From positions 496,001 through 560,000 of the forward strand of contig NZ_JANBVS010000001.1 of assembly GCF_024586915.1 (NCBI RefSeq): a DNA stretch of 64,000 nt. Reading direction: 5' to 3'. Shown piece by piece: positions 52,706 to 61,655 of this stretch. Position 1 is the stretch's first letter, and each line of letters begins with the position of its first letter. The position numbers and the translations under genes were made by a program. The DNA is from Bradyrhizobium sp. SRS-191 (lineage in GTDB: Bacteria; Pseudomonadota; Alphaproteobacteria; Rhizobiales; Xanthobacteraceae). Under the pieces are notes generated by a model. It was not told where the DNA came from. It saw only the letters and a list, made by a program, of their open reading frames with translations, and searched no databases.

Positions 52706-54219
52706 CAGAATGTCTTCCAGTCGCCGTCGGCCTCGAACGCCGCCGCCGCCTGGTAGATCGTCGACTCCGCGTAGTCCTTGCCGATCAGCATCAGGCCGAC
52801 CGGCAGGCCGTCCGAAAGGCCGCATGGCAGGGTCATTGCCGGATGACCGGTGACGTCGAACGGGCTCGTCGTCGCGGTCATTTCGAAGGCGCGCTGCACG
52901 ACTTCGGCGAGCGGCGCGTCCTTGGCCGGGATCGGCGTGGCGACGCAGGGCAAGGTCGGCATCAGCAGCAGGTCGTAGGAACCGAACATCGCGTCGTAGG
53001 CGGCCTTGGCCTGGATCGCGATGTTGCGCGACTTGGCGTAGTAGCGGCCGCGATAATGTTCGAGACCCCACTGGCCGACCAGCATGGTCAGCTTCAAGGT
53101 CACCGACAGATCGTCGGCACGGGTGCGCCAGCCGGAATGCGCGTCGAGCAGGCCGACGTCGTACAGGCCCTTCCAGTTGAAGCCCATGCCGTTGCCGAGC
53201 ATCATCTGAACCAGGAAGCCCTCGAGCGTGATCGGATTCCACGCCGCCAGCGCATGCATGTGCTCGGGGATCGAAACCTCCGACACGCTGGCGCCCATCT
53301 TGGCGAAGCGCTCGGCGCCGGCCTTAACCTTGGAGACCACGCCCTCTTCCATGTTCGGCGCGCTGAAGCCTTCCTTGAGCACGCCGATCTTGAGGCCCTT
53401 CACGCCCTTGCCGAGCGCCTCGGTGTAGGCCGAGACTTTCGGCGCGTATTGGCGCGGATCGAGGCCGTCGGCGCCGGCCAGCACTTCGAGCAGCAGTGCG
53501 TTGTCCTTGACGTTGGCCGTCATCGGGCCAGTGTGGTCGATCGTCGACTCGATCGGCATCACGCCGGTGTAGGGCACGAGGCCGTGGGTCGCCTTCATGC
53601 CGTAGATGCCGCAATACGACGCAGGAATGCGGATCGAGCCGCCCTGGTCGCCGCCAATGGACATGTCGACCTCGCCGGCCGCGACGAGCGCAGCGCTGCC
53701 CGACGACGAGCCGCCGGCCGAATAGCCCATCTTCCAGGGATTGTGCACCGGCGCGGGATTGGAGGTGTGGCTGCCGCCGGACAGGCAAAAGTGCTCGCAG
53801 ACGGCCTTGCCGACGATGGTGCCGCCGGCATCGAGGATGCGCGAGACGATGGTGGCGTCAGCGGCCGGGATGAAGCCTTCGAGCGTGGTCGAGCCGTTCA
53901 TCATGGGGACGCCGGCGAGCGCGACGTTGTCCTTCAGCACGACGGTGCGGCCGGCGAGCTTGCCGGAGCCTGCGCCCTTCACCTCGGTCTTGATCGCCCA
54001 AGCGTTGTACTTGTTCTCCTTCGCCGGCGGCTTGGCACCCGGTGTGCGCGGATATTTCACCGGCGGCAGCGGGTTCGGCAGCTCATCGATGATGTCGTAC
54101 TGATCGAACATACCGCCCATCAGCGACAGATATTCGGCGGCCTCCTCGACCGTCATGTTCATATGCAGGCTGGCGGCGAGATCGGCGACTTCCTCGGCAT
54201 TCGGGCGTTTGATGGACAT
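52705..54219 (-). CDS. Amidase signature-family amidase
   Basis: A 504-residue amide hydrolase. The Ser-cisSer-Lys triad is visible: Lys in '[11 protein letters not shown]' near residue 96, the cis-Ser in '[20 protein letters not shown]' and the nucleophile Ser in '[20 protein letters not shown]'. '[13 protein letters not shown]' follows. The 'GGDQGGSIR' form is typical of the nitrile-hydratase-associated amidases that act on aliphatic and aromatic amides. AAGGAT precedes ATG at complement 54217-54219. It is encoded directly after an amide/urea-type ABC transporter, so it likely releases ammonium from imported amides. Confidence 0.93.
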   Translation of the reverse strand: MSIKRPNAEEVADLAASLHMNMTVEEAAEYLSLMGGMFDQYDIIDELPNPLPPVKYPRTPGAKPPAKENKYNAWAIKTEVKGAGSGKLAGRTVVLKDNVALAGVPMMNGSTTLEGFIPAADATIVSRILDAGGTIVGKAVCEHFCLSGGSHTSNPAPVHNPWKMGYSAGGSSSGSAALVAAGEVDMSIGGDQGGSIRIPASYCGIYGMKATHGLVPYTGVMPIESTIDHTGPMTANVKDNALLLEVLAGADGLDPRQYAPKVSAYTEALGKGVKGLKIGVLKEGFSAPNMEEGVVSKVKAGAERFAKMGASVSEVSIPEHMHALAAWNPITLEGFLVQMMLGNGMGFNWKGLYDVGLLDAHSGWRTRADDLSVTLKLTMLVGQWGLEHYRGRYYAKSRNIAIQAKAAYDAMFGSYDLLLMPTLPCVATPIPAKDAPLAEVVQRAFEMTATTSPFDVTGHPAMTLPCGLSDGLPVGLMLIGKDYAESTIYQAAAAFEADGDWKTF

Positions 54220-54305
54220 GAGTCATCCTTTCTTGTGAGGACAAGCTGGGGCAGAGACTAGGATTATGCAGTTCGATTGCGCCGGCGCAGCCGCGCCGGA
54301 ATACG

Positions 54306-55007
54306 CTAGCTCGGGACCATCAGACCTTCCCGGGCCAGCAGAGTCTCACGGTCGAGTTCCTCGGTGATGCGTCCCTTCTGGATGTGCAGGATGCGGTCCG
54401 ATAACGACGTGATGAATTCGAGGTTCTGCTCGACGACGATCAAGGACATCTTCCAGCGCGTCTTCAGCGCCAGCAGGGTCTCGATGATCTCCTCGATGAT
54501 CGAGGGCTGAATGCCCTCGGTGGGTTCGTCCAGCAGGATCAGCTTCGGCTTGGTGCAGAGGCAGCGCGCCAGCGCCAGCAATTGCTGCTCGCCGCCGGAC
54601 AATGCGCCGCCGCGGCGGTCGAGCAGCCGCACCAGGCGCGGAAAATCCTGCAGCACGGCGTCGATGACGCCGCGGTCCTCCTTCGGCGCCGCGGCGAGTC
54701 CCATGCGCAGGTTTTCCATGACCGACAGGTCCGGGAAGATCTCGCGGCCCTGCGGCACCAGGCCGATGCCGAGCCGCGAGCGCTCGTGCGGCTTGAGATG
54801 CGTGATGGTCTTGCCGGCAAAGACGACCGAGCCGTCCGTCGTCGGCAGATGCCCCATCAGGGTGCGCAAGGCCGTGGTCTTGCCCATGCCGTTGTGGCCG
54901 AGGATGCCGAGATATTCGCCGTCGGCGACCGTGAGGTCGACACCGAACAGGATCGGGATCCGGCCATAGCCGGACTTGAGACCCTTGACCTCCAGAAGCG
55001 CGCTCAT
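54306..55007 (-). CDS. ABC transporter ATPase, UrtE/LivF-like
   Basis: A 233-residue ATPase. Walker A 'GILGHNGMGKTTALRTLMGH' near residue 33, signature 'GALSGGEQQLLALARCLCTK', Walker B 'LILLDEPTEGIQPSIIEEI', and the switch region 'IVVEQNLEF'. The phrase 'EPTEGIQPSI' is characteristic of the urea/short-chain-amide class. Fifth component of the five-gene transporter (binding protein, two permeases, two ATPases); ATGA overlap with the preceding ATPase. Confidence 0.92.
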   Translation of the reverse strand: MSALLEVKGLKSGYGRIPILFGVDLTVADGEYLGILGHNGMGKTTALRTLMGHLPTTDGSVVFAGKTITHLKPHERSRLGIGLVPQGREIFPDLSVMENLRMGLAAAPKEDRGVIDAVLQDFPRLVRLLDRRGGALSGGEQQLLALARCLCTKPKLILLDEPTEGIQPSIIEEIIETLLALKTRWKMSLIVVEQNLEFITSLSDRILHIQKGRITEELDRETLLAREGLMVPS

Positions 55008-55735
55008 GCCGCCACCTTCTTGCCGAGATAGACGTCGCGGACACGCTGATCGGCGAGCACCTTGTCGACGGTGTCCTCGACCAGCACGCGGCCCTGATGG
55101 AACACGGTGACGCGCTTGGCGATCTGCTTGATGAACTCCATGTCGTGCTCGACGACGACGATGGCGCGGGTCTGGTTGATCTCGCGAATGATCGCAGCCG
55201 TGTGGAACGTCTCCTCGTCGGTCATGCCTGCGGCGGGCTCGTCGAGCAGGATCAGCTCGGGCTCGGCGGCGAGCACCATGCCGATCTCGACCCATTGGCG
55301 CTGGCCGTGGGACAGCGTCGCGACGATGCTGTCGGCGTAGTCGGTCAGACGGATCATCTCCAGCACGGCATTGACGGCCGGGCCCTGCTGGCGCGGCGTC
55401 GCCTTGCGACGCACGGCCATCCAGATGTTCTCGCGCACCGAGAGGCCGTTGAACACGTTCGGCACCTGGGTCTTGATGCCGATGCCCATGCGCGCGATCT
55501 CGTGCGAGGCCTTGCCCGCGATCGGCATGCCGCGGAACGCGATCGTGCCGGAGGTCGGGACCAGCTGGCCGGTCAGCGTCTTGAAGAACGTGCTCTTGCC
55601 TGCGCCGTTCGGGCCGATCAGGCAGCGCAGCTCCATCTCCTGCAAGGTGAAGGTGATGTCGTCATTGGCGACGACGCCGCCGAAGCGCATCGTCAGGTGC
55701 TCGGCCTTGAGCAGAGGAACGAGGTCGGCCATCAT
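55004..55735 (-). CDS. ABC transporter ATPase, UrtD/LivG-like
   Basis: A 243-residue ATPase. Walker A 'LIGPNGAGKSTFFKTLTGQL' near residue 38, signature 'ATLSHGQRQWVEIGMVLAAE' (LSHG for LSGG, common in UrtD), and Walker B 'LILLDEPAAGMTDEET'. The 'MTxEET' ending is a UrtD trait. ATG at complement 55733-55735 overlaps the permease stop (ATGA). Confidence 0.92.
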   Translation of the reverse strand: MMADLVPLLKAEHLTMRFGGVVANDDITFTLQEMELRCLIGPNGAGKSTFFKTLTGQLVPTSGTIAFRGMPIAGKASHEIARMGIGIKTQVPNVFNGLSVRENIWMAVRRKATPRQQGPAVNAVLEMIRLTDYADSIVATLSHGQRQWVEIGMVLAAEPELILLDEPAAGMTDEETFHTAAIIREINQTRAIVVVEHDMEFIKQIAKRVTVFHQGRVLVEDTVDKVLADQRVRDVYLGKKVAA

Positions 55736-56787
55736 TCGGCTCCTGCGGGATGCGGCGCCGCCGCCGATGGCACCGATGGGCCATTCGCCTTGGGCTTGGT
55801 CTGCGGCACCAGCCGCATCACCAGATCGCGCGCGGTCGGGAAGATGCCCTTCGGCAGCAGCAGCACGAACACCACCAGCACGCCGCCGAGCACGAGGTTG
55901 GAGTTCAACAGCTGCTGCGAGCCGATATAGGCGACGATGTACTCGATCACGACGCAGCCGATGATCGGTCCGAGCAAGGTGCCGAGCCCGCCGACGGTGA
56001 TCCAGATGATGATCTCGGCCGATAGCGACAGGCTGAAGATGGTCGGGCTGACGAAGGCGCCCCAATTGACATAGAGCGCGCCGGCAAGACCGGCGATGGC
56101 GCCGCCGAGGATGAAGGTCAGGCACTTCACGAGACGCGGGTCATAGCCGAGCAGCGACGCGCGCACCTCGTTCTCGCGGACGGCGACGATGATGCGCCCG
56201 GCCGGCAGCGCCAGCAGCAGACGCAGCAGCAGGAAGACGCCGAGCAGCACATAGGCCGTGGTCCACCACGACTGCTCGGGCGAGAGCACCGTCGATGGAT
56301 CGAACGGCATGTTGAAGGTCGGCACCGCCGGCATGCCGTTGAAGCCGCCAAGCAGCGCCTTGCCGATCTTGTAGGCGTCGCCCGAGGTCGAGTTGACCGA
56401 GTTGAACAGGATCAGGGTGACGGTGAGCGTGATGACGCCGAGATAGACGTCGGAGATGCGGCCGAAGAAGATGAAGTAGCCCAGGATGGCCGCGAACAGC
56501 GCGGGCACAACGATCGCCAGCAGGATCGCCGGCGTCGAGTCCTGGAAGTTCACGGCCGCGATCGCATAGGCATAGCCGCCGAGGCCGAAGAAGGCGGTCT
56601 GGCCGAACGACAGGATGCCGCCGAAGCCCCAGATGAAGGCGAGGCTCAGCGCCAGCACCGACATCGCGGCAAACAAGGTCAGCTGCATCAGGCCGAACAG
56701 CTCGATCACGCTTGGCATGATCGCGATCACGCCGATGGCGACAACGGTTCCTGCTGCCTGGAGCGCGAGGCGAAGGCGCTTGTCCAT
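55732..56787 (-). CDS. ABC transporter permease, UrtC/LivM-like
   Basis: A 351-residue inner-membrane permease with about nine to ten helices. 'FIWGFGGILSFGQTAFFGLG' near residue 55 and 'RENEVRASLLGYDPRLVKCL' near residue 208 are LivM/UrtC motifs; the second is the ATPase-contact loop. ATG at complement 56785-56787 abuts the upstream permease stop (TGATG); a GTG one codon earlier is possible. The tail is short and Pro/Ala-rich. Confidence 0.92.
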   Translation of the reverse strand: MDKRLRLALQAAGTVVAIGVIAIMPSVIELFGLMQLTLFAAMSVLALSLAFIWGFGGILSFGQTAFFGLGGYAYAIAAVNFQDSTPAILLAIVVPALFAAILGYFIFFGRISDVYLGVITLTVTLILFNSVNSTSGDAYKIGKALLGGFNGMPAVPTFNMPFDPSTVLSPEQSWWTTAYVLLGVFLLLRLLLALPAGRIIVAVRENEVRASLLGYDPRLVKCLTFILGGAIAGLAGALYVNWGAFVSPTIFSLSLSAEIIIWITVGGLGTLLGPIIGCVVIEYIVAYIGSQQLLNSNLVLGGVLVVFVLLLPKGIFPTARDLVMRLVPQTKPKANGPSVPSAAAPHPAGAE

Positions 56788-57653
56788 CACAGGTTCCCCT
56801 TGAAGAAGCGCCCGGAGATGCCCTGCGGCAGCAAGCGGATCAGCACGATCGCGGTGGTGAAGACGATGACCTCGCCATAAACAGGCGTGGTGAAGTAGGC
56901 GCCGACCTGATTGACCGAGCCGAACAGGCTGGCGGCCGAGAGCGTGCCGGAGAGGATCGCCGCGCCGCCGCCGACCACGGTCATGAAGGCCTTGGCGACA
57001 TAGGCGCCGCCCATCACCGGCGTGATGCCGGAGACCGGCGCCAGCAGACCGCCGGCAAGTCCCGTCACCGCGGCGCCGAGCGCGAAGGTGCTCATGTAGA
57101 CCCGGGCCGGGTTGACGCCGAGGGTCGCCGCCATCGCCGGGTTCTGCATGGTGGCGCGGGCAACCAGGCCGAACCGGGTGTAGCGCATGACGCCGTAGAT
57201 GATCGCCATCATCACCGCGGCCATCAATGCGAGGAACAGCGTGTAGTAGCTCGACTGGTAGGAGCCGATCGAGAAGCCGCCGAGCGGCGTCGGCACGCCC
57301 TGCTGGGTGTTGCCGTAGATCGTGGTGATGATGCCGATGATCAGGAGGCTGAGGCCCCAGGTCGCGAGCATCGAATCGACCAGGCGGCCGTAAAGGAAGC
57401 GGATCAGGCAGCGCTCGATGACGAGGCCGACGATGCCGACGAACACCGGGGCGACGATCAGCATCGCGATCCAGATATTCACCCCGGCATTGGCCGAGAT
57501 CACCGTCGCATAGGCCCCTAGCATGATGAACTCGCCATGGGCGAGATTGATGATCTTCATCATGCCGAAGATGATCGCCAGCCCCAGGCAGAGCAGGAAC
57601 AGCGAAGAGATTCCGTTGAGAACGTCGAGCGCGAGGATGACGTAGATCGCCAT
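56787..57653 (-). CDS. ABC transporter permease, UrtB/LivH-like
   Basis: A 288-residue permease with about eight helices. 'LFLLCLGLAIIFGMMKIINL' then 'AHGEFIMLGAY' near residues 17-48 is the LivH signature. 'VARATMQNPAMAATLGVNPA' near residue 183 is the ATPase-coupling loop. 'TPLGGFSIGSYQSSYYTLFL' resembles UrtB/FmdE. Second gene of the transporter operon after the binding protein. Confidence 0.92.
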   Translation of the reverse strand: MAIYVILALDVLNGISSLFLLCLGLAIIFGMMKIINLAHGEFIMLGAYATVISANAGVNIWIAMLIVAPVFVGIVGLVIERCLIRFLYGRLVDSMLATWGLSLLIIGIITTIYGNTQQGVPTPLGGFSIGSYQSSYYTLFLALMAAVMMAIIYGVMRYTRFGLVARATMQNPAMAATLGVNPARVYMSTFALGAAVTGLAGGLLAPVSGITPVMGGAYVAKAFMTVVGGGAAILSGTLSAASLFGSVNQVGAYFTTPVYGEVIVFTTAIVLIRLLPQGISGRFFKGNL

Positions 57654-57684
57654 GCGTCAGGTCTTTCAGGGCCGTCCGGGAAAT

Positions 57685-57712
57685 CCGGGCCCCGCCGGAT
57701 GGCGGGACCCGG
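57685..57712 (-). terminator. Intercistronic hairpin after binding-protein gene
   Basis: CCGGG-C-CCCGCC, loop GGAT, GGCGGG-A-CCCGG: an 11-bp stem with one internal mismatch in the 65-nt gap between the substrate-binding gene and the first permease. Such hairpins often protect the upstream message and lower expression of downstream transporter genes. No T-run. Confidence 0.5.
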
Positions 57713-57718
57713 CAGGCG

Positions 57719-58957
57719 TCAGAGATTGATGATGTACTGCTTGACGTCGTTCGGGTTCTTGACGAGGTCGCAGACGCTCGCGGTGTCCGCGGGCTTGGCG
57801 TCGGTGTAGGTTTCCAGCACCGACCATTTGCGGTCCTTCACCTCGGCAAGGAACGCGTTGCGGACGGTGTGATGGGTCGGCTTGTCCAACGAGACCTTGC
57901 CGCTCGGACCGTCGAAGACGAGGCCGCTCTCGAGCGCCTCGATCACCTTCATGCGGTCGATGCTGCCGGCCTTCTTGACGCCCTCGGCCCAGAGCATGAC
58001 GCCCTCATAGGTGCACGAGGCGAGCTCGCTGATGTAGGGCGAGTCCGGATGCGCCTTCTTGATCTTCTCGACGAAGCTCTTGGAGGCCGGCGTGGTCAGC
58101 TCCTCGAAATAGCCGTAGGCGCCGATGATCGAATCGCTCTCGGCGGCATCGAGCGTCGAGGGCTCGTTGACCAGGCCGAAGGTGGTGGAGGCGATCGGGA
58201 TCTTGCCCTTCATGCCGGCCGCGGTCCACTGCCGGTAGAACGCGGTGTGGTTGCCGCCGACCAGCGCCGACAAAATGAGGTCGGGCTTGGCCGCCTGGAT
58301 CTTGGAGATGGTCGAGCCGAAATTGGTGACGTCGAGGGGGAAGAAGTCGGTCGAGAGAATCTCGCCGCCATTGTCCTTGCAGTATTTGGTCATCCACTTC
58401 GCGGTGATCTGACCGTAATTGTAGTCGGCGGCGATGATGTAGGCCTTCTTGCCCGCCTTCTTCATCGCGCTCGGCACCAGCTTCTCGACGGTCTGGGCCG
58501 GTGTGGTGCCGGTGCAGAAGGTGTTGCGGTCGCAGACGCCGCCTTCGTACAGCGTGTTGTAGAAGTACAGCACCTTGAAGCGGTCGAAGGTCGGCCGGAT
58601 CGCCTCGCGCGAGGCCGAGGTGATGCCGCCATGCACGACGTCGACCTTGTCCTTCACCGCCAGCTGCTGGGCGTATTGCGAGTACAGCTGGATGTTCGAC
58701 TGGGTGTCGTAGTGCATCACCTTCAGCGGCCGTCCGAGCAGGCCGCCCGCGGCGTTGATTTCCTCAACGGCCAGCTGCAGCGCATAGACCATCGGCGTGC
58801 CCGAGGTTCCGATCGGACCGGACTGGTCGTGCAGGCTGCCGACCGTGATCGGGTTCTCGGCCGCGAGCGCGCCCGAGCGGAACACCGCGGGTGCCGCGAT
58901 CAAGGTCGACGTCGCGATGGCCGAGCGTTGCAGGAAACGACGGCGAGAAAGAGTCAT
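57719..58957 (-). CDS. Urea/short-chain amide substrate-binding protein
   Basis: A 412-residue type I periplasmic binding protein. A Tat signal is seen at the N-terminus ('MTLSRRRFLQRSAIATSTLI', SRRRFL motif), with cleavage near ...SGALAA. The mature start is 'ENPITVGSLHDQSGPIGTSG'. 'GRPLKVMHYDTQSNIQLYSQ', 'TLYEGGVCDRNTFCTGTTPA' and 'YIIAADYNYGQITAKWMTKY' resemble UrtA/FmdD-type proteins. The 'YEGG.CDRN' patch is typical of that class. It leads the transporter operon, whose next function is an amidase; amides or urea are the likely ligands. Confidence 0.9.
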   Translation of the reverse strand: MTLSRRRFLQRSAIATSTLIAAPAVFRSGALAAENPITVGSLHDQSGPIGTSGTPMVYALQLAVEEINAAGGLLGRPLKVMHYDTQSNIQLYSQYAQQLAVKDKVDVVHGGITSASREAIRPTFDRFKVLYFYNTLYEGGVCDRNTFCTGTTPAQTVEKLVPSAMKKAGKKAYIIAADYNYGQITAKWMTKYCKDNGGEILSTDFFPLDVTNFGSTISKIQAAKPDLILSALVGGNHTAFYRQWTAAGMKGKIPIASTTFGLVNEPSTLDAAESDSIIGAYGYFEELTTPASKSFVEKIKKAHPDSPYISELASCTYEGVMLWAEGVKKAGSIDRMKVIEALESGLVFDGPSGKVSLDKPTHHTVRNAFLAEVKDRKWSVLETYTDAKPADTASVCDLVKNPNDVKQYIINL

Positions 58958-59057
58958 CAGGGATCCCCATGGGTTGGTGATGCGGGTTCACGAGCCGCGT
59001 GAAGTTTAAAATTACAATATTTGAAATGGCAAGTAGTTTTTTGCCGTACAGCCGGTT

Positions 59058-60107
59058 CTAGCGCGATGCGACCACGGCGAAATCATAGCCGTCGAGCTCG
59101 GCGAGATGGATCGGATGCCGGCTGCCGACCACCGGCTGCGCCTCGTTGCCGCGGGCGGTGCGGCCCTGCAGCGTGCGGCCGAAGACCCGCCGGATATCCC
59201 GCGCGTCGAAGCTCCCGGCGCGCTCGATCAGCGCGGCCAGCGCGTGAATGCCTTCGTAGCAGGACTCGCCATAGCCGTTCGGCGGCGGCGGATTGTCGCC
59301 GAACGCCGTGTAGTAGCGTTCGAGGAACGCGCCGTTGTTGCGCGAGCGCAGCGAGGCGAAATAGCTGGAGGCGACGTAGACGTTCTCGGTCTCGCTGCTG
59401 TCGAGGCCGTAGACGATGGTCTCGTCGAAGGCCGAGGAGAATCGCAGCACGTGGCGGCTGAGGCCGGCGGCGCAGAACGCGCGGTTGAAGGCGATGCAGT
59501 CGAAGCCGAGGAACACCGGCAGCACCACGTCGCTGCGCGTCGCCTTGATGCGCTCGATCATCTCGTCGAAATCATGCGCGCCGACCGGAACGTAGTGCTC
59601 GCCGGTCACCGTCCCGCCGAACCGGGCGATCAGCCGCTTGGCGATGGCGAGCGAGGAGCGTGGCCAGATGTAGTCGTTGCCGCACAGGAAGAAGCGCCGG
59701 GCGTGCTTGCACTCCGACAGCCACTGGATCGCGGGGGCCAGCAATTCGTCGGCGGTCTCGCCCGTCGTCATGACATCGCTGTCCGGCGACAGTCCCTCGA
59801 ACTGCGGCGTATAGAGAAACGGCACGCGGCCCCGCGCCGCGCGTGCGACCGGGTCGCGCGCATAGCTCGGCAGCATGCCGACGAGACCGTCGACCGCGAG
59901 CTCATCGACCGCCTCCGCGGCCGCCTGCCCGGCGCTGGCACCGGTGGGGCCGCCATCGATGACGACGAGTTCCACCGGCTTGCGGCGGATCCCCGCAGCC
60001 TGGTTCAGCTCGGTCACGGCCAACCGCCCGCAGGCTTCGGCCGAGGGCGCCCACAACCCTGCCGAGCCGCTTTGGGGAATGATCAGACCGATCCGAACGC
60101 TGCGCAA
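59058..60107 (-). CDS. AmiC-like cytosolic ligand-binding protein
   Basis: A 349-residue type I binding-protein fold with no signal peptide: it begins 'MRSVRIGLIIPQSGSAGLWA'. 'ELNQAAGIRRKPVELVVIDG', 'FFLCGNDYIWPRSSLAIAKR', 'RFGGTVTGEHYVPVGAHDFD' and 'ATRSDVVLPVFLGFDCIAFN' resemble AmiC, the Pseudomonas amide sensor that controls the antiterminator AmiR. The start is TTG 60107 with AGAGGCGG upstream; an in-frame stop further upstream excludes a hidden leader. It lies 100 nt before the transporter operon on the same strand. No AmiR-type ANTAR protein is in the window. A sensor role is inferred. Confidence 0.82.
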   Translation of the reverse strand: MRSVRIGLIIPQSGSAGLWAPSAEACGRLAVTELNQAAGIRRKPVELVVIDGGPTGASAGQAAAEAVDELAVDGLVGMLPSYARDPVARAARGRVPFLYTPQFEGLSPDSDVMTTGETADELLAPAIQWLSECKHARRFFLCGNDYIWPRSSLAIAKRLIARFGGTVTGEHYVPVGAHDFDEMIERIKATRSDVVLPVFLGFDCIAFNRAFCAAGLSRHVLRFSSAFDETIVYGLDSSETENVYVASSYFASLRSRNNGAFLERYYTAFGDNPPPPNGYGESCYEGIHALAALIERAGSFDARDIRRVFGRTLQGRTARGNEAQPVVGSRHPIHLAELDGYDFAVVASR

Positions 60108-60308
60108 ACCTACCGCCTCTGCTGTCGCGAAGCTTTTGCACTCACGAATCGTGCCAAGCGCGATTCGGGCTCACGTCAGCGGTTTCCGGACGAGATGTCG
60201 CAGATTTCGAGCGGCGCGCCCGTGGCTGATCAAAACATCGGCTGACGCTCGCCCAATCATTGGGCAGCGACTGCGGCGCCTCCCAGAGCGGCCCCCTGGA
60301 TGCGCGAC

Positions 60309-60782
60309 TCAACGGGCGAGCAGGGTCTTGCGCATCGGATAGGACGCGGCGGTGCCGAACTTGCCGGCGAGCGTACCGACATCGACATAGCCGCGGGCGA
60401 GATAGAATCGGTGCGCCGTCTCGGTGCTCAGCAGATCGATCTCACGGGCGCCGAGAGCCGCGGCCCGCCGCTCCAGCACTGCCACCATGGCCGAGCTCAC
60501 CCCGCGAAAGCGCGCCCGCGGCGAGACGTAGTTCACGGTGATCTCGTTGGGATGAGCAAGCCCGCCGACGGCGAGAATCGCCTCCTCCTCGACGGCGACC
60601 AGCAGCGACCTTCCCTGCCCGTCGGCCCAGCCTGCAACGATCTCCGGCGTCTTGTTCGCAAGCCAGCGGCCGAGAATGTCCGGATTGCCGCGGTGATCCG
60701 CCTCGCACAATTCGACGATGGAGGCGCGCAGCACGGCGCAGGCGGCCACGGCGTCGTCTGGAGTCGCATCGCGGATGATCAT
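60309..60782 (-). CDS. GNAT-family N-acetyltransferase
   Basis: A 157-residue acetyltransferase. 'IIRDATPDDAVAACAVLRAS' opens the domain. 'VNYVSPRARFRGVSSAMVAV' is the acetyl-CoA loop (R-x-x-G-V-x). 'EIDLLSTETAHRFYLARGYV' is the C-terminal GNAT motif B. AGGGGG lies upstream of the start. Substrate unknown. It stands between the ExoR-like gene and the AmiC-like gene; the 201-nt gap to the latter probably holds that gene's promoter. Confidence 0.9.
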   Translation of the reverse strand: MIIRDATPDDAVAACAVLRASIVELCEADHRGNPDILGRWLANKTPEIVAGWADGQGRSLLVAVEEEAILAVGGLAHPNEITVNYVSPRARFRGVSSAMVAVLERRAAALGAREIDLLSTETAHRFYLARGYVDVGTLAGKFGTAASYPMRKTLLAR

Positions 60783-60821
60783 CGCAATCCCCCTCGCAGA
60801 GGGAGCGCAATGCTTCCCCCG

Positions 60822-61655
60822 CTACTCGCGCTTGCCCTGCACCCAGCTCTCGAGCATCTGCAGCGCCGAGGCGCGGTCGTCGTCCGACGCCTTGGCGAAG
60901 GCGCGGTTGTAGCTCTCCTTGATCCAGGCTTCGTCCGGACCGGCACTGTCACGCGCCAGAGTGAGCCACATCAGGCCGCGCGCCGCCTGCCGGGGCAGAC
61001 GGTCGCCATTGAACAGCATCTGGCCGAGCAAGGCCTGGGCCTGATGCTGGCCCTTCTGCGCGGCGAGACCAAGCCAGCGCGCACCATAGCGGAAATCGTC
61101 CCGCGAGGCGTCCGCTGTCTTCAGATACATCCGCGCCAGGTCGTACTGGGCGTCGGCATTGCCGAAATAGGACGCGGCATACGAGAACATCTCGCGCGCA
61201 CGATCCGGATCCGGCTTCACCTTGGTATTCGGGATGCCGGAGAGATAATAGCGGCCGAGCGCAACGAAGGCATTGGCCACGATCTGCGCCTGCGGCGCCG
61301 ACGGACTGTCCTCGGCATGCGCATTGGCGATGCGGCTGAAATAATCGAACGCGCGCATGTCGTCGCGCGCCACGCCGTCGCCGGCCGCATACATCCGGCC
61401 GAGCTTGAACTGCGCGACCGGGTGGCCTTCCTCCGCAGCGTATTGAAGCGCCGTCAGGGACTGCGTAGGCGACGTCGAGGACGTCGTCGCGGGCACGGCC
61501 TTGCGCAGCGCGCCGGCGCCAGCCTGCGGTCCAGCCACGGGAATCGCCGGCTCCTGGTTGACCGGAGCGCCATCGAACGCGAACGACGGCGCCGGCAACG
61601 CGAGCGGAGCAACCCCCAGCAGCAATGCAAAAATGATCCGATCAGATGTCCGCAT
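60822..61655 (-). CDS. exoR: ExoR-like periplasmic Sel1-repeat protein
   Basis: A 277-residue protein with a signal peptide (residues 1-28, ending ...APSFAF) and several Sel1-like repeats: '[20 protein letters not shown]', '[20 protein letters not shown]', '[20 protein letters not shown]'. '[20 protein letters not shown]' and '[20 protein letters not shown]' resemble Sinorhizobium ExoR, the periplasmic inhibitor of the ExoS-ChvI system that controls exopolysaccharide and motility. Length agrees with ExoR (about 268). ATG at complement 61653-61655 lies inside the end of ilvD (14-nt overlap). The ExoR assignment rests on remembered similarity. Confidence 0.7.
   Translation of the reverse strand: MRTSDRIIFALLLGVAPLALPAPSFAFDGAPVNQEPAIPVAGPQAGAGALRKAVPATTSSTSPTQSLTALQYAAEEGHPVAQFKLGRMYAAGDGVARDDMRAFDYFSRIANAHAEDSPSAPQAQIVANAFVALGRYYLSGIPNTKVKPDPDRAREMFSYAASYFGNADAQYDLARMYLKTADASRDDFRYGARWLGLAAQKGQHQAQALLGQMLFNGDRLPRQAARGLMWLTLARDSAGPDEAWIKESYNRAFAKASDDDRASALQMLESWVQGKRE

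Noticed and set aside
60139..60156. TGGCAC on the minus strand upstream of the AmiC-like gene as a sigma-54 promoter
   Set aside because: The -24 half is perfect, but the -12 position reads GTGA instead of TTGC, so the essential GC is missing at the right spacing.
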